NCBI RefSeq assembly: GCF_031143425.1
Contig: NC_090441.1
Location: forward strand, 225,056,928 to 225,120,927
Length of the DNA: 64,000 nt
Source: Pleurodeles waltl
Taxonomy: Eukaryota; Chordata; Amphibia; Caudata; Salamandridae
Direction: 5' to 3'
Shown: positions 45,600 to 57,600 of the stretch, in pieces
How positions within the stretch are numbered: the stretch's first letter is position 1
How the letters are laid out: every line of letters starts with the position of its first letter
Notes under the pieces: generated by a model
The model's database searches: none
Seen by the model: only the letters and a program-made list of their open reading frames with translations
What the model was told of the DNA's origin: nothing
Position numbers and translations under genes: made by a program

Positions 45600-45910
45600 T
45601 ATTTAAAAGATCCACGTATACAGAGTAGACCCGGGGCTAGTAAGTTAAATGTTTACTAGTGGACTGCTGCACTCATTGGTCACCACTGCAGTGACAAAGT
45701 GAAAACATGGCTGTAGAACTGTTACTACCTTCTAGCCAGGCAGTATTTAGAATGCAAACCCATTTGACAAGTCAAAGCCTTTCTTTTTATTATTCATAAG
45801 TCACCCCTAGAGTAGGCCTTTGTAGCCCACACTGCACCGTGCTATATATTAAAAGGTAAGACATGTTTCTTTTATGTTTTACATGTCCTGACAATAAAAA
45901 CCTAAAACTG
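45600..45910 (+). repeat. LTR-like repeat, family 3-related fragment
   Basis: GTCACCCCTAGAGTAGGCC...GTAGCCCAC...TATTAAAAGGTAAGACATG follows the order of the reverse complement of 48975-49090 (GTCACCCCTACGGTAGACCC, TTAAAAGGTTGGACATG). ACAATAAAAACC near the end suggests a poly(A) region. Confidence 0.5.
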
Positions 45911-46946
45911 TCATTTTCATTGTGTCCTTGGCTAATATGAGTTTGCACTATCCCAAATGCTAAGCATCAACTTCCATTTGGGACCACCAAATATAGTACT
46001 CCAAGGTATCAGATTAATTGTCGCATTAAACCCAACATAATACTGAGGTCAGATTTAATGCCATGTTTAATATTAAGGTGACATTAGAAAGCCACCGCTT
46101 TCTTGCCACAAAGTTCCAGTAGCTGTTTTTGGTTCATTACAGCAGCCATCACTTAAGACAGGCTGCTGCCCTCATGCCAGGAGGTGTGAACCACTGCCAG
46201 GAATGGGGAAGGAAAGGCCTGCTAGAGGGAGGAGTTGTGACCTCCTTCAACAGGATGGCCTGAGGGTTGAGGGAACAAATGGTCCAACTTCAAACAGGCA
46301 GTTGCTCTGATAGGCAAATGCGAAATACAACATAGCCTGTCCTGGCATCTCTTACAGAGGGGAAAATCCTGTTGCAGAATTGGTTTTCTAGAAGGAGTGG
46401 CTCGTTATGCTGGATACACATCAGGGGTGTGCCCATAGTCCTGTCTCAAGGAAGAAGGGTGCTGACATTTTGGATTTGTTTAGAGAGATGCACTTTGGGA
46501 TTGCTTAGTGCAACCTCCAGAGATGCACTTTGGGATTGTTTAGTGCCAACCTCATGAAACTTTTTGTGAGAATGGGTAGGGCGTCTCATGGGGATTGTAG
46601 CCATTTTGGCAATGAACTTGGCTACCACAGAACACTGCTGGTCTTGAAATGTACAGAAGGACTGCACCTGCTGAACCTGTGGCCCTTAGAAAAAAAGGCT
46701 GCACCAAGGAAGAGTGCAGCTGCTGCATCTGCTGAACCAAGACAGAAATTCAGAAAGAGAAGGACCTGCTCAGTGAGGAGTCCCTCAGATTTCTATGTCT
46801 CAGAGGGATATATAGGACTTGAACTGAAGGGGCCCCCTCAAGGTAGCCCACATGGACAATAGCAGCTGCATGGGGCTTGCCTTCCCTCCTGCCAGTCTAC
46901 AAAAGTCATGAAAGGTGCCTGCTCAAAGCTTTAAAGTAACACAAGG
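45911..46946. other. Intron sequence with a short tandem duplication (46481-46551)
   Basis: GAGATGCACTTTGGGATTG occurs twice about 36 bp apart. No gene recognised. Confidence 0.45.
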
Positions 46947-48974
46947 TGTGGGGAAATGCCTCCCTTGGCATGGTTACCCCTTAACCTTTTTGCCTTTTGT
47001 TGATTCTAGTTATGATTGAAAGTGTGCTGGGATCCTGCTAACCAGGCCCCAGCACCAGTGCTCTTTCCCTTTGTTCCCACAATGGCACAGACCTGGCACA
47101 CAGATAAGTCCCTTGTAACTGGTACCCATGGTACCAAGGGCCCTGTGGCCAGGGAAGGTTTCTAGGGGCTGCAGCATGTATTAGGCTACCCTGGGGACCC
47201 CTCACTCAGCACATGCACACTGCCTCACAGCTTGTGTGTGCTGGTGGGGTGAAAATGACTAGGTTGACATGGCACTCCCCTCAGAGTGCCATGCACTCAA
47301 CCCACTGCCTGTGGCATAGTTAAGTCCCCCCTCTAGCACGCCTTACAGTCCTAAGGCAGGGTGCACTATACCACAGGTGAAGGCATAGTTGCATGAGCAC
47401 TATGCCCCTACAGTGTCTAAGCCAAACCTTAGACATTGTAAGTGCAGGGTAGCCATAAAGAGTATATGGTCTGGGGGTTTGTCAAACACAAACTCCACAG
47501 TTCCATAATGGCTACACTGAAATCTGGGAAGTTTGGTATTAAACTTCTCAGCACGATAAATCCACACTGTTGCCAGTGTGGGATTTATTGAAAACTGCAC
47601 ACAGAGGGCATCTTCGAGATGCCCCCTGAATACCAGTACGACTCCGAGTATTAGGATGGCCAGTTCCTGCCAGCCTGCCACAACCAGACAAGTTTCTGGC
47701 CACATGGGGTGAGTGCCTTTGTCACTCTTTGGCCAGGAACAAAGCCTGCACTGGGTGGAGGTGCTTCTCAACTCCCCCTGCAGGAACTGTAACACCCAGC
47801 GGTAAGCCTCAAAGGCTCATACCTGTTGTTACAGCTCCCCAGGGCATACCAGCTAGTGGAGATGCCCGCCCCTCCGGGCACAGCCCCCACTTGTGGCGGC
47901 AAGTCTGGAGGAGATAATGAGAAAAACAAGGAGGAGTCACCCACCAATCAGGACAGCCCCTAAGGTGTCCTGAGCTGAGGTGACCCCTGCCTTAGGAAAT
48001 CCTCCATCTTAGTTTTGGAGGATTCCCCCACAAGGAGTGTGTAGCCACCCTCAGGGACAGTAGCCATGGGTTACTGCCCTTCAGACCTAAACACACCCCT
48101 AAATTTAGTATTATGGTACGACCCTGAACCCAGGAAATCAGATTCCTGCAACCTACAACAGGAAGAAGGACTGCTGACCTGAAAGCTCTGCAGAGGCAAC
48201 GGAGAGGACAACTGACTTGGCCCCAGCCCTACCGGCCTGCCTTCAGACTCAAAGAACCTACACAGTGACGCATCCAGCGGGACCAGCGACCTCTGAGGAC
48301 TCAGAGGACTGACCTGCACCTAAAGGACCAAGAACTTCCTGAGGACAGCAGCTCTGTCCAAAAACAACTACAAAACAACAACAAGAAACCAACTTTAAAG
48401 AGACTCTCACTTCCTGCCAGAAGCGTGAGCCTTCACACTCTGCAGCCGACGCCCCCGGCTCGAGTTTGGAGAAACCAACACTGCAGAGGACTCTCAGGCA
48501 CCTCCAATGATGTGGACACCCTGAGTCGACCTACCTGCACCCCCATGGCGACGCCTGCATAGAGGATCCAGAGGCTCCCCCTGACCGCGACTGCCTGGTA
48601 ACAAAGGAACCCGACGCCTGGACCAAGCACTGCACCTGCAGCCCCCAGGACCGAGAGGAACCACCTACCAGTGCAGGAGTGACCAGCAGGCAGGCCTCAT
48701 CCTAGCCCAGTCAGTGGCTGGCCCGAGAAGCCCCCCTGTGCCCTGCCTGCATCGCCAGAGTGACCCCCTGGTCCCTCCATTGTTTTCAATACAAAACACA
48801 ATGCCTACTTTACACATTGCACCCGGCTGCCCCTGGCCGCCCCTGTGCCGCTGAGGGTGTGTTTTGTGTGCTTGTGTGTCCACCAAGTGCTCTACAAAAC
48901 CCCGCTGGTCTGCTCCCCGAGGACGCAGGTACTTACCTGCTAGCAGACTAGAACCGGAGCACCCATGTCTACCA
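46947..48974 (+). mobile_element. LTR family 2, long copy, 3' truncated
   Basis: Starts TGTGGGGAAATGCCTCCC and shares with the reverse solo LTR at 30560-31578 the blocks GGCATGGTTACCCC, TTTTTGCCTTTTG, GTGTGCTGGGA, CTAACCAGGCCCCAGC, AAGTCCCTTGTAA, GCTGCAGCATGTATTA and CACAGCTTGTGTGTGCTGG, plus AAACCCCGCTGGTCTGC near the right end. About 1.3 kb of middle sequence (47290-48880) is absent from the 30560 copy. The 3' terminal part after about 48974 is missing. Confidence 0.75.
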
Positions 48975-49465
48975 GGACACGTAAACTTAAAATTACATGT
49001 CCAACCTTTTAATCACAATGTACCCTGCTCTTTCGGCTACCTCGGGTCTACCGTAGGGGTGACATTTATGTAATGAAAGGGGAGTTTATAGTTTGGGAAG
49101 GGGGTTATTTTGTCAAGGCGAACTGGCAGTTTAAAACTGTATTCAGGCTGCAATGGCAGACCTGGGCATGTTTTAAGGGGTTACTTAAGTGGGTGGCACA
49201 ACAAATGCTGCAGGCTAATTAGTAGCAATTTGTTTCCAAGCCCCAGGTATATGGTATGACATTTTGCAAGGGACTTATAAGTAAATTAAATATGCCAATC
49301 AGGCGCAAGCAGATTTTACCATGTTTTAGGGAGTGAGCACAAGCACGTTAGCACTGGTTAGCAGTGGTAAAAGGCACAGAGTCTAAAGTCAGAGACTAAA
49401 AACAAAAAATCAAAAGAGATCAGTGCAGGTAAAATGTTTGGGGGAAGACCACCCTAAGTTTGACA
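48975..49465 (-). repeat. LTR-like repeat, family 3, reverse copy
   Basis: The reverse complement starts TGTCAAACTTAGGGTGGTC and matches the order of 2074-2489 through TTTTACCACTGCTAACCAGTG, AACATGGTAAAATC, ATTTACTTATA, GTTGTGCCACCCAC and CACCCCTACGGTAGA. It abuts the truncated family-2 LTR. Confidence 0.6.
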
Positions 49466-50659
49466 GGCCTAAAAGGGATTGGCATATTTCAACATGTTTT
49501 AAGAGTCAGAGCATGTGTATCGGGGACTAGACTGCATTAAGCCAGTGTGCAAAATTATAAAAACAGCACTACCAGTGAGCACAAAATGGAGGATCAGACA
49601 CAATTGGACACTTTCTCATACTATGCATTTGTAAATCATCCCCAGTAGCGAGGCAGTTGATGTTATATTGCAGAGGCAAGACAATGAGAGAGGAACACTG
49701 GTGGATGGATGTTTCTCCTTTGAAAGAGGTGCTCATAGTAGTAACAAGTGGCTAACACTCTATGATGGGTGAGGATAACAAAAATTAAAACAAGTGACTG
49801 TATTCTTGGTTTGCCACACCAGAAAGAAATAAAAGTTAACCACCTAGCCCTCAGATAACATTTCCATAGGTCTTTCACAGTAAATTATGATGTCTGAAAA
49901 AATACATAGAAATAATTAATTTAAGCGCATATTCCATACCTGTAGTAAGCAGAGTTAGGGAATGGCCCATCACTATGACAGATGAAGTTGCTTGGGAATT
50001 TGAGAGTTGAGGAGAGTGTGAAAAAAATATTTTTTATTGATTTGAGGATTGACTAAAATCAAGAAATTATACATTTAGAACCCGCACAATACTCATTCAC
50101 TTGGAGCTATAGTAGACAATAAATCCAAAGGAATCTTAGTAAAACCATTAAGAAGCTACCTAGTCCAAAGAGAACCACAAACATCACATCTTTTTAGGCA
50201 TGGTTACCTTTTATACCAAGTCAATTTTTAATTGTTTTAATTTGTGCAGTAAAACAAGGTCTATGTGGATAGATGCGGACAATCCTGGTTCACTTTTTGG
50301 CATCCAGACATTTACTTTTGTCAAATCTTAGAAGAGAATAAGATCTAGTTTTTAGTAACCAGGTCTGGAACTAGATGTTGAAAGACATATAGAGGAACTT
50401 TGTAAAATGTTGAAGTAAAGATAAAATCTGGAAAACTAGAAATCAACTCATGATAAACTGCAGGTTACCTCTGGATCTTGAGTTAAAGTTGTGATTAATT
50501 AAGCAAGTCATTTGTCAGTGATGATTGACATGCATTCTAGATGGCCCACAGCGAAGGGCATGAGTTATGGAGGTACACAGAGAGTCACGATGAAGTCTAT
50601 GCATAGCAATCTAGGGGATAATAGTGCCCACCTTATATCTACAGAGATATAAACTTATC
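49466..50659. other. Nothing recognised
   Basis: AT-rich, no motif. The last part may be integrase sequence too decayed to read. Confidence 0.45.
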
Positions 50660-50900
50660 CAAGATGTGAATTAAGTCAAAATATAGTGCTTTTTATCACC
50701 CCGATACAAATGGAATGGTTGAACAATTCAGCAAAATGATTAAAGAGGGCATTCAAATCGCCAGACGTAATAATGTGAACTGGAGAGGATAATTTCAGAA
50801 TTGAGTTATTGTGCATAGAATGACTCTACACGGCACACACAAGAGGCTCTTTTTGACTTATACAAAGCCTCAAAACCCAAAATACGTGATAAGGGTAGGT
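50660..50900 (+). pseudogene. Ty3/gypsy integrase core relic
   Basis: The + frame reads KYSAFYHPDTNGMVEQFSKM then IKEGIQIARR and VNWRG before a stop; the next frame has VHRMTLHGTHKRLF. This is the end of the integrase core (Y-H-P-x-T-N-G-x-V-E-x-F, catalytic Glu present) and the following R-x-T-x-H-G-T block of gypsy elements. It is unlike the minus-strand Gmr1-like copies and so from a different element. Confidence 0.7.
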
Positions 50901-51475
50901 GACAAGAAATGAAAGTGTAGAAAGGAGTTTGACAAACAGAGACCAAGTATGGTAAAGTATGACTATTACTCTGCGAAAGCCAGCAGTAGTCACATACAAC
51001 ACATAGATTACTAGTTATCCTTCAACATAAGCAGTAGTCAGGTAAACATTGCTAAAAGAATGCACGTCATAATAAACATATATCATCATGAATGCATAAG
51101 GTCACAGTAATCGCATTACCAAAAATGCACATGCCCTAGTAAACATACCATCATAAAAGCCCTTAAAAGGAACATCAAAGAACACAGGGAAAGTCATGAA
51201 AACATACCAGTAGCACAGATCATCAACATATTGCACCATTGTGCACATGAGAAAGCCATTGTTCAAAGGATGGCATAAGTCAGCCTATTAATCAGGGCTA
51301 CCATGCCCTAGGGCGAAAGACGGAGACGTCCGTGTCCCGTTCCTGGAGCTCCTCTGCTCCAGGTACCAAGGGGCATAGACTGGCTCTCAGCGGGACGGGG
51401 CCTCCCCTGAGGCCTAAACCCGTCCCGCAAAATAACGCCCTCAACCATCAAGGCCCCCAGGATCCAGGTCCAGTT
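50901..51475. other. Nothing recognised
   Basis: No gene. GC-rich from 51310 to 51475 with GGGACGGG/CCCGTCCC inverted blocks. Confidence 0.4.
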
Positions 51476-51996
51476 ATCACTCCCCTTTCCTTTGTCCAGC
51501 TTCTTGCAATAGCAGGGACTCGGGGTTCCTGAACCGGTGTAGACTGGATTGTGCAAGGAGGACCCCATCTGTGCCCTTCAAAGCTTTTCCAGAGGCTCTG
51601 GGAGGCTACCCCTCCCATGCCTGTAACACCTATTTCGAAAGGGAGAGGGTGTAACACCCCTCTCCCAAAGGAAATTCTTTGTTCTGCCTTCCTGGGCTTG
51701 AGCTGCTTGAGCAACAGGAGGGCAGAAACCTGTCTGTGAGGTGGCAGCAGCTGGGGGATGCCTGGAAAACCTTAAAAGGCTGTAATGGCAATTCCAAGGA
51801 GCCCCCAGAGTGCAGGAAATCATACAACCAATGCTTGCAAAAGCCTTGGGTATGATTCCAAAATGTTTTGATACCAAACATGCCCATATTCGGAGTTACC
51901 ATTGTGAAGCTGGACATAGGTGGTGACCTATGTCTAGTGCACATGTAAAATGGTGTCCCCGCACCCACGAAGTCTGGGATAATGGTCCAGAAGGTC
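51476..51996 (-). repeat. LTR family-1 fragment at the 3' side of Gmr1-like element 2
   Basis: Matches the reverse family-1 copy at 57122-57620 in order (CACTCCCCTTTCCTTTGTCCAG, CCTGAACCGG, AAGGGAGAGGGTGTAACACC, GAGGGCAGAAACCTGTCTG, CATATTCGGAGTTACCATTG). It joins the RT region at about 51997 in the same orientation, as a 3' LTR would after an internal deletion. Confidence 0.7.
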
Positions 51997-53034
51997 GTGG
52001 GGGCATACTCTGTCTCTTTCCCTGTAGTGGTTCAGTCTGTTCTCCACCTACCAGGTGTCCCAGATAAACCACATTCCCCTGCCCTCTCTGGCACTTTGAA
52101 GCCTTGATAGTGAGGCCTGCCTTTTGCAGGGCCTCCAAAACTTTCCACAGGTGGACTAGGTGGTCATCCCAGGTGGAGCTGAAGACAGCAATATCATCAA
52201 GATATGCTGCACTAAAAGCTTCCAGACATTGGAGGACTGTGTTCATCAACCTCTGAAAAGTGGCAGGGGCATTCCTTAAACCAAAGGATGTAAAAGTAAA
52301 CTGATAATGCCCTCGAATAGTAGAGAAGGCTGTTTTGGGTTTAGCATCTTTTGAAACAAAAGTGCTGAGATACTTGGCAGATGCCAGTGTACCAATAAGC
52401 TCATCTGCCCTGGGTATAGGGTGAGCATCAGTCTTAGTGACTGTGTTGAGCCCTCTGTAATCTACACAGAACCTCATCTCCTTTTTTCCATTTTGAGAAT
52501 GAGGCTTTTGTAAAAGCACCCCTGAGCTGGCCCAGGGGCTATCAGAGTGCTCAATCACTCCCAGGTCAAACATTTTCTGAACCTTTGATTTAATGCAGTC
52601 TCTGTCATGGTCAGGCTGTTTATAAACTTACTTTTAACAGGTAAACTGTCTCCAGCATCTATGGTGTGTTCACACCAAGTGGTCTGACCAGGTGTCAGAG
52701 AAAAGAGTTCTGAAAATTGACCTAGAAGGTTCCTGCAGTCCTCTCTCTGCTCCTCAGAGAGGCAGTCTGCAAGAATAACTCCTTCCACTGAGCCATCAGC
52801 TGCAGTGTTGGAGAAGAGATCAGAGAGAGGATCATTCTCATCTTCCTGTCCCTCATCATTGGCCATGAGCCGGGTTAAGTCAGACCTGTCATAGTAGGGA
52901 TTCATGCGGTTCACATGAAGTACACTCAGAGGACTTTTAGGAGTGCATAGATCAACTAAGTAAGTGACCTCACCCTTCTTTTCCACTATTATATGTGGTC
53001 CACTCAATTTGTCTTGGAGTGCTCTGGGTGCCAC
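51997..53034 (-). pseudogene. Integrase C-terminus, linker and RT of element 2
   Basis: The frame at 52555-53034 starts in the integrase C-terminal module (APRALQDKLSGPHIIVEKKG, then LHVNRMNPYYD) and runs through the linker (LADCLSEEQREDCRNLLGQF, CEHTIDAGDSLP). The RT frame (to 52573) has FCVDYRGLNTVTKTDAHPIP, LRNAPATFQRLMN and AAYLDDIAVFSS. Compared with element 1, about 12 codons are missing after LSTF, removing motif A with its first catalytic Asp. The RT ends near 51997. Dead copy. Confidence 0.88.
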
Positions 53035-53865
53035 AGGCTCCAGTACTCACACTTTCTGTCCTGGTTGGTACACAGTCAAGACAGCCTTCTGGTCATGCCA
53101 TTCTTTCTGTAACTCTTGGCTTGCCTGAAGGTTTTTAGTGGCCTTTTTCATTTACTCAGCCATCCTTGATCTGAGGCCAAGTACATAGTCCACAGTATCA
53201 TGTTTAGGGGGCTTCAAGGGTTGCTCCCACCCCTCTTTCACAAGAGCTAATGAACCCCTAACAGGGTAACCAAAAAGGAGTTCAAATGGGCTACAGACCA
53301 CTCCCTTCTGGGATACCTCCCTGTAGGCAAAAAGGAGGCATGGTAACAGGGCATCCCATCTCCTTCTGAGCTTTTTAAGAGAGTCCCAACCCGCCTGGGG
53401 ATGATAAGGTGTGGTGAACTTGTAGGTTACACCACACTCTTTCCACATTGCTTTTAGACATGCAGACATGGAGTTGCTACCTCTGTCTGACACCACTTCT
53501 TTTGAAAAGCCACTGCAGGAGCTGTAGAGGTTCTCAGATGTATTGCTTCTGGGTATTTAGTGGCATGGTCCACTACCACCAAAATACACCTATTGCCACA
53601 AGCAGTAGGAGGGTCTAGGGGGCCAACAATGTCAACCCCTACCCTTTCAAAGGGAATCAAAACCACTGGCAGTGGGATCAAGGGGGCCACTAGGCTTAAC
53701 GCTGGCTTGGCAAGTGGCACAAGAGCAACAAAACTCCTTTGTGTCTTCTGTCATGTGAGGCCAGTGAAAGTGAGGGACCAGTCTGTCCCAGGTCTTGCTT
53801 TGCCCCTGATGTCCAGCAAGGAGAATGTCATGTGCTAAGGTCAAAAGAAACTCCCTATACTGCAA
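53034..53865 (-). pseudogene. Integrase zinc-binding and core domains of element 2
   Basis: QYREFLLTLAHDILLAGHQG with CCSCATC gives the HHCC domain (53647-53865). The core follows with VGVDIVGPLDPPTACGNR, DHATKYPEAI (53454-53720) and MVSDRGSNSMS, then KFTTPYHPQAGWDSLKKLRR (53152-53496). The segment carrying the catalytic Glu is deleted between YHPQ and the following helix, and frames shift near 53500. Confidence 0.85.
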
Positions 53866-54031
53866 GGGAATGACCAGTCTCCTGGTGATACCAGGTTTTG
53901 GGTCCCTTGCCTCTTTGTATAGGAGATTATTTTCCTAGTACACCCTGTGGGTGTCACTGACATCCCCTGCCTCTTGTTTGACAGCTTGCTGTCCTAAACA
54001 CTCAAGTGTGGGTAGGTCTGCTGAGCCACAC

Positions 54032-54699
54032 TTAATTCCTCCTTGGCATCACCCACTGCACCCAAAAGTTCATCTGTGTCAGCCTGAAGCTCATCCGGTG
54101 TAGGTTCTCCACAGGAAGTAGACTCCTCCTCCTCAAAGGGGAATCTTCAGTGGAGGGAGGGATAGTGGATAACTGTTTACCCTTTCTACCCCTGCTTTTG
54201 GGAAGCTCTTCGTCCATTGTTCCAGGATCCAAGTTTCCCTGTTCTCTTTGCTGCTTGGCCTGAGCCCTTGTCAAAGCAAAGATACGTCCAGGAATGCCCA
54301 GCTTTGCTGCATGAACCTCCAACTCCACCTCAGCCCAAGCTGAAGTCTCCAAGTCATTGCCTAGTAGACAGGTAGGTCTGTGGATACCAAAACTTTCTTT
54401 GGACCAATAACCCCCCCAGTTGAGATCAACAACAGCCATGGGGTGGCTAACAGTGTTATTATTAGCGTCAGTCACTTGGTATTGATGACCAAGTAGGTGT
54501 TGCTCAGGGGCCGCCAGTTTTTCAGTCACCATTGTGACACTGGCACCAGTGTCCATGTAGGTGTCAACTGAACACAATTTATTAGGGATTGTTGCTTATA
54601 CTTATCCTTATTAAGTGGACAAGCAACAAGGGTGGCAAGGTCAATGCAACCATCAGAGACTAAAACTGCCTCAGTGGTTTCCGTAACTAAACCAACCCC
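54032..54699 (-). pseudogene. Aspartic protease of element 2
   Basis: VDTYMDTGASVTMVTEKLAA carries the DTGAS active site of retroviral-type proteases. It is followed by the flap-like region and IHRPTCLLGNDLETSAWAEV (the usual second block I-x-L-x-x-x-L-G-x-D-L), then a basic linker towards integrase. A neighbouring frame (to 54699) supplies the upstream LVTETTEAVLVSDG part. Known role: processing of the Gag-Pol polyprotein. The upstream side is cut by the LTR insertion at 54700. Confidence 0.75.
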
Positions 54700-57600
54700 T
54701 GTAGGAAAGTACCATCTTTCTTGGAATATTACCCCCATTTTTACCTGTATGTCAGTATGTTTTTGCCTGTTTCACTGGGATCCTGCTGGTCAGGACCCCA
54801 GTGTTCATAGTTTATGGCCTAATATGTGTGTCTGTATAGTGCTTGACTGTGTCACTGATGCTCTGCTAACCAGAACCTCAGTGCTTATGCTCTCTCTGCT
54901 TTTTAATTTGGCACTATAAGCTAGTGACTTTATTTACCAATTTCAATTAGCACACTGGACCCCCCTTATAAGTCCGTAGTCTAATGTACCTAGGTACCCA
55001 GGGCATTGGGGTACCAGGAGATCCTTATGGGCTGCAGTATTTCTTTTGCCACCCATAAGGAGCTCAGACAAACCCTTTCACAGGACTGCCACTGCAGCCT
55101 GCGTGAAATAAGCACACGTTATTTCACAGCCATTTCCTCTGCACTTAAGTAACTTATGAGTCACCTATGTGTCTAACCTTCACTTGCTGAAGGTTAGGTG
55201 CAAAGCTACTAAGTGCGAGGGCACCCTTGCACTAGCAAAGGTGCCTCGACATAGTTCAGGGCCATTTCCTGGGACTTTGTGAGTGCCGGGACACCATTAC
55301 ATGCGTGCACTACATATAGGTCAATACCTATATGTAGCTTCACAATGGTAACTCCGAATATGGCCATGTTGTAGGAGGCTGGCCTGGCTTGTAGTGGGTA
55401 CCAAGGAGTACTTACACTCTGTACCAGGTCCAGTTATCCCTTATTAGTGTAGAAGAGGTGTTTCTAGCAGCTTAGGCTGATAGAAGGTAGCTATAGCAGA
55501 GCAGCTTAGGCTGAACTAGGAGACATGCAAAGCTCCTACTATACCACTGGTGTCATATGCACAATATCATAAGAAAACACAATACACAGATATACTAAAA
55601 ATAAAGGTACTTTATTTTTATGAAAATATGGCAAAAGTATCTCAGTGAGTACCCTCAGTATGAGGATGCCAAATATACACAAGATATATGTACACAATAC
55701 CAAACATATGCAGTAATAGCAAAAGGAAGTAATGCAAGCAGTGTAAAGTTACAATAGATTGCAATAGGAGCACATAGGTATAGGGGAAACACAAACCATA
55801 TACTCCAAAAGTGGAATGCGAACCACAAATGGACCCCAAACCTATGTGAGCTCGTAGAGGGTCGCTAGGACTGTAAGAAAACAGTGAGGGTTAGAAAAAT
55901 AGCCCACCCCAAGACCCTGTAAGGTAGGTGTAAAGTGCACCTACAACCCCCAGAGAGCACAGAAGTCGTGATAGGGGGATTCTGCAAGGAAAACCAACAC
56001 CGGCAAAGCAACAACAGTGGATTTCCGGACCTGAGTACCTGTAAGAGAAGGGGACCAAGTCCAGGAGTCGCGACAGTGTCGAGAGTGGGCAGATGCCCAG
56101 GAAATGCCAGCTGAGGGTGCAAAGGAGCTGCCACCGGATGGAAGAAGCTTGGTGTTTTTCAAGAACGAAGAGGAATAGGAACTTCCTCTTTGGAGGATGG
56201 ATGTCCCACGTCGTGAAGAAGCTTGCAGAGGTGTTCCCACGCAGAAAGACCACAAACAAGCCTTGCTAGCTGCAAGGGTCACGGTTAGGGTTTTTGGATG
56301 CTGCTGGGGCCCAGGAGGGACCAGGATGTCACCACTTGGATGAGGAGACAGAGGGGGCGCCCAGCAAGTCAGGGAGCCCTCACAGAAGCAGGCAGCACCC
56401 ACAGAAGTACCTGAAGAGGCACTTGGAAGAAGAGTGAACCAGAGTCCACGCGAAGTCACAAAAGGGAGTCCCACGATGCCGGAGGACAACTCAGAAGGTT
56501 GTGCACTGCAGATTAGAGTGTCGGGGACCCATGCTTGGCTGTGCACGAAGGAAATCCTGGAAGAGTGCACAGGAGCCGGAGCAGCTGCAAATCACGCGGT
56601 ACCCACCAATGCAGTCTAGCGTGGGGAGGCAAGGACTTACCTCCACCAAACTTGGACTGAAGAGTCACTGGACTGTGGGAGTGACTTGGACAGAGTTGCT
56701 GAGTTCCAGGGACCACGCTCGTTGTGCTGAGAGGGGACCCAGAGGACCGGTGATGCAGTCTTTTGTTGCCTGCGGTTGCAGGGGGAAGATTACGTCGACC
56801 CACGGGAGATTTCTTCAGAGCTCCTGGTGCAGAAAGGAGGCAGAGGAACTCTGGTGAGCTCTTGCATTCGGTTTCTGAAGAATTCCCCAAATCAGAGACC
56901 CTAAATAGCCAGAAATGGAGGTTTGGCTACCTAGGAAGGAGGATAGGCTAGTAACACAGGTAAGAGCCTATCAGAAGGAGTCTCTGACATCACCTGCTGG
57001 CCCTGGCCACTCAGAGCAGTCCAGTGTGCCAGCACACCTCAGAATCCAAGATGGCAGAGGTCTGGGGCACGCTGGAGGAGCTCTGGGCACCTCCCCTGGG
57101 AGGTGCAGGTCAGGGGAGTGGTCACTCCCCTTTCCTTTGTCCAGTTTTGCACCAGAGCAGGGCTGGGGGATCCCTGAACCGGTGGAGACTGGCTTATGCA
57201 GAGATGGGCACCATCTGTGCCCATCAAAGCATTTCCAGAGGCTGGGGGAGGCTACTCCTCCCCAGCCCTGACACCTTTTTCCAAAGGGAGAGGGTGTAAC
57301 ACCCTCTCTCTGAGGAAGTCCTTTGTTCTGCCTTCCTGGGCCAGGCCTGGCTGGACCCCAGGAGGGCAGAAACCTGTCTGAGGGGTTGGCAGCAGCAGCA
57401 GCTGCAGTGAAACCCTGAGGAAGGCAGTTTGGCAGTACCCGGGTCTGTGCTAGAGACTCGGGGGATCATGGAATTGTCTCCCCTGGGGTGACAATTCCAT
57501 GATCTTAGACATGTTACATGGCCATGTTCGGAGTTACCATTGTGACGCTATACATAGGTAGTGACCTATGTATAGTGCACGCGTGAAATGGTGTCCCCGC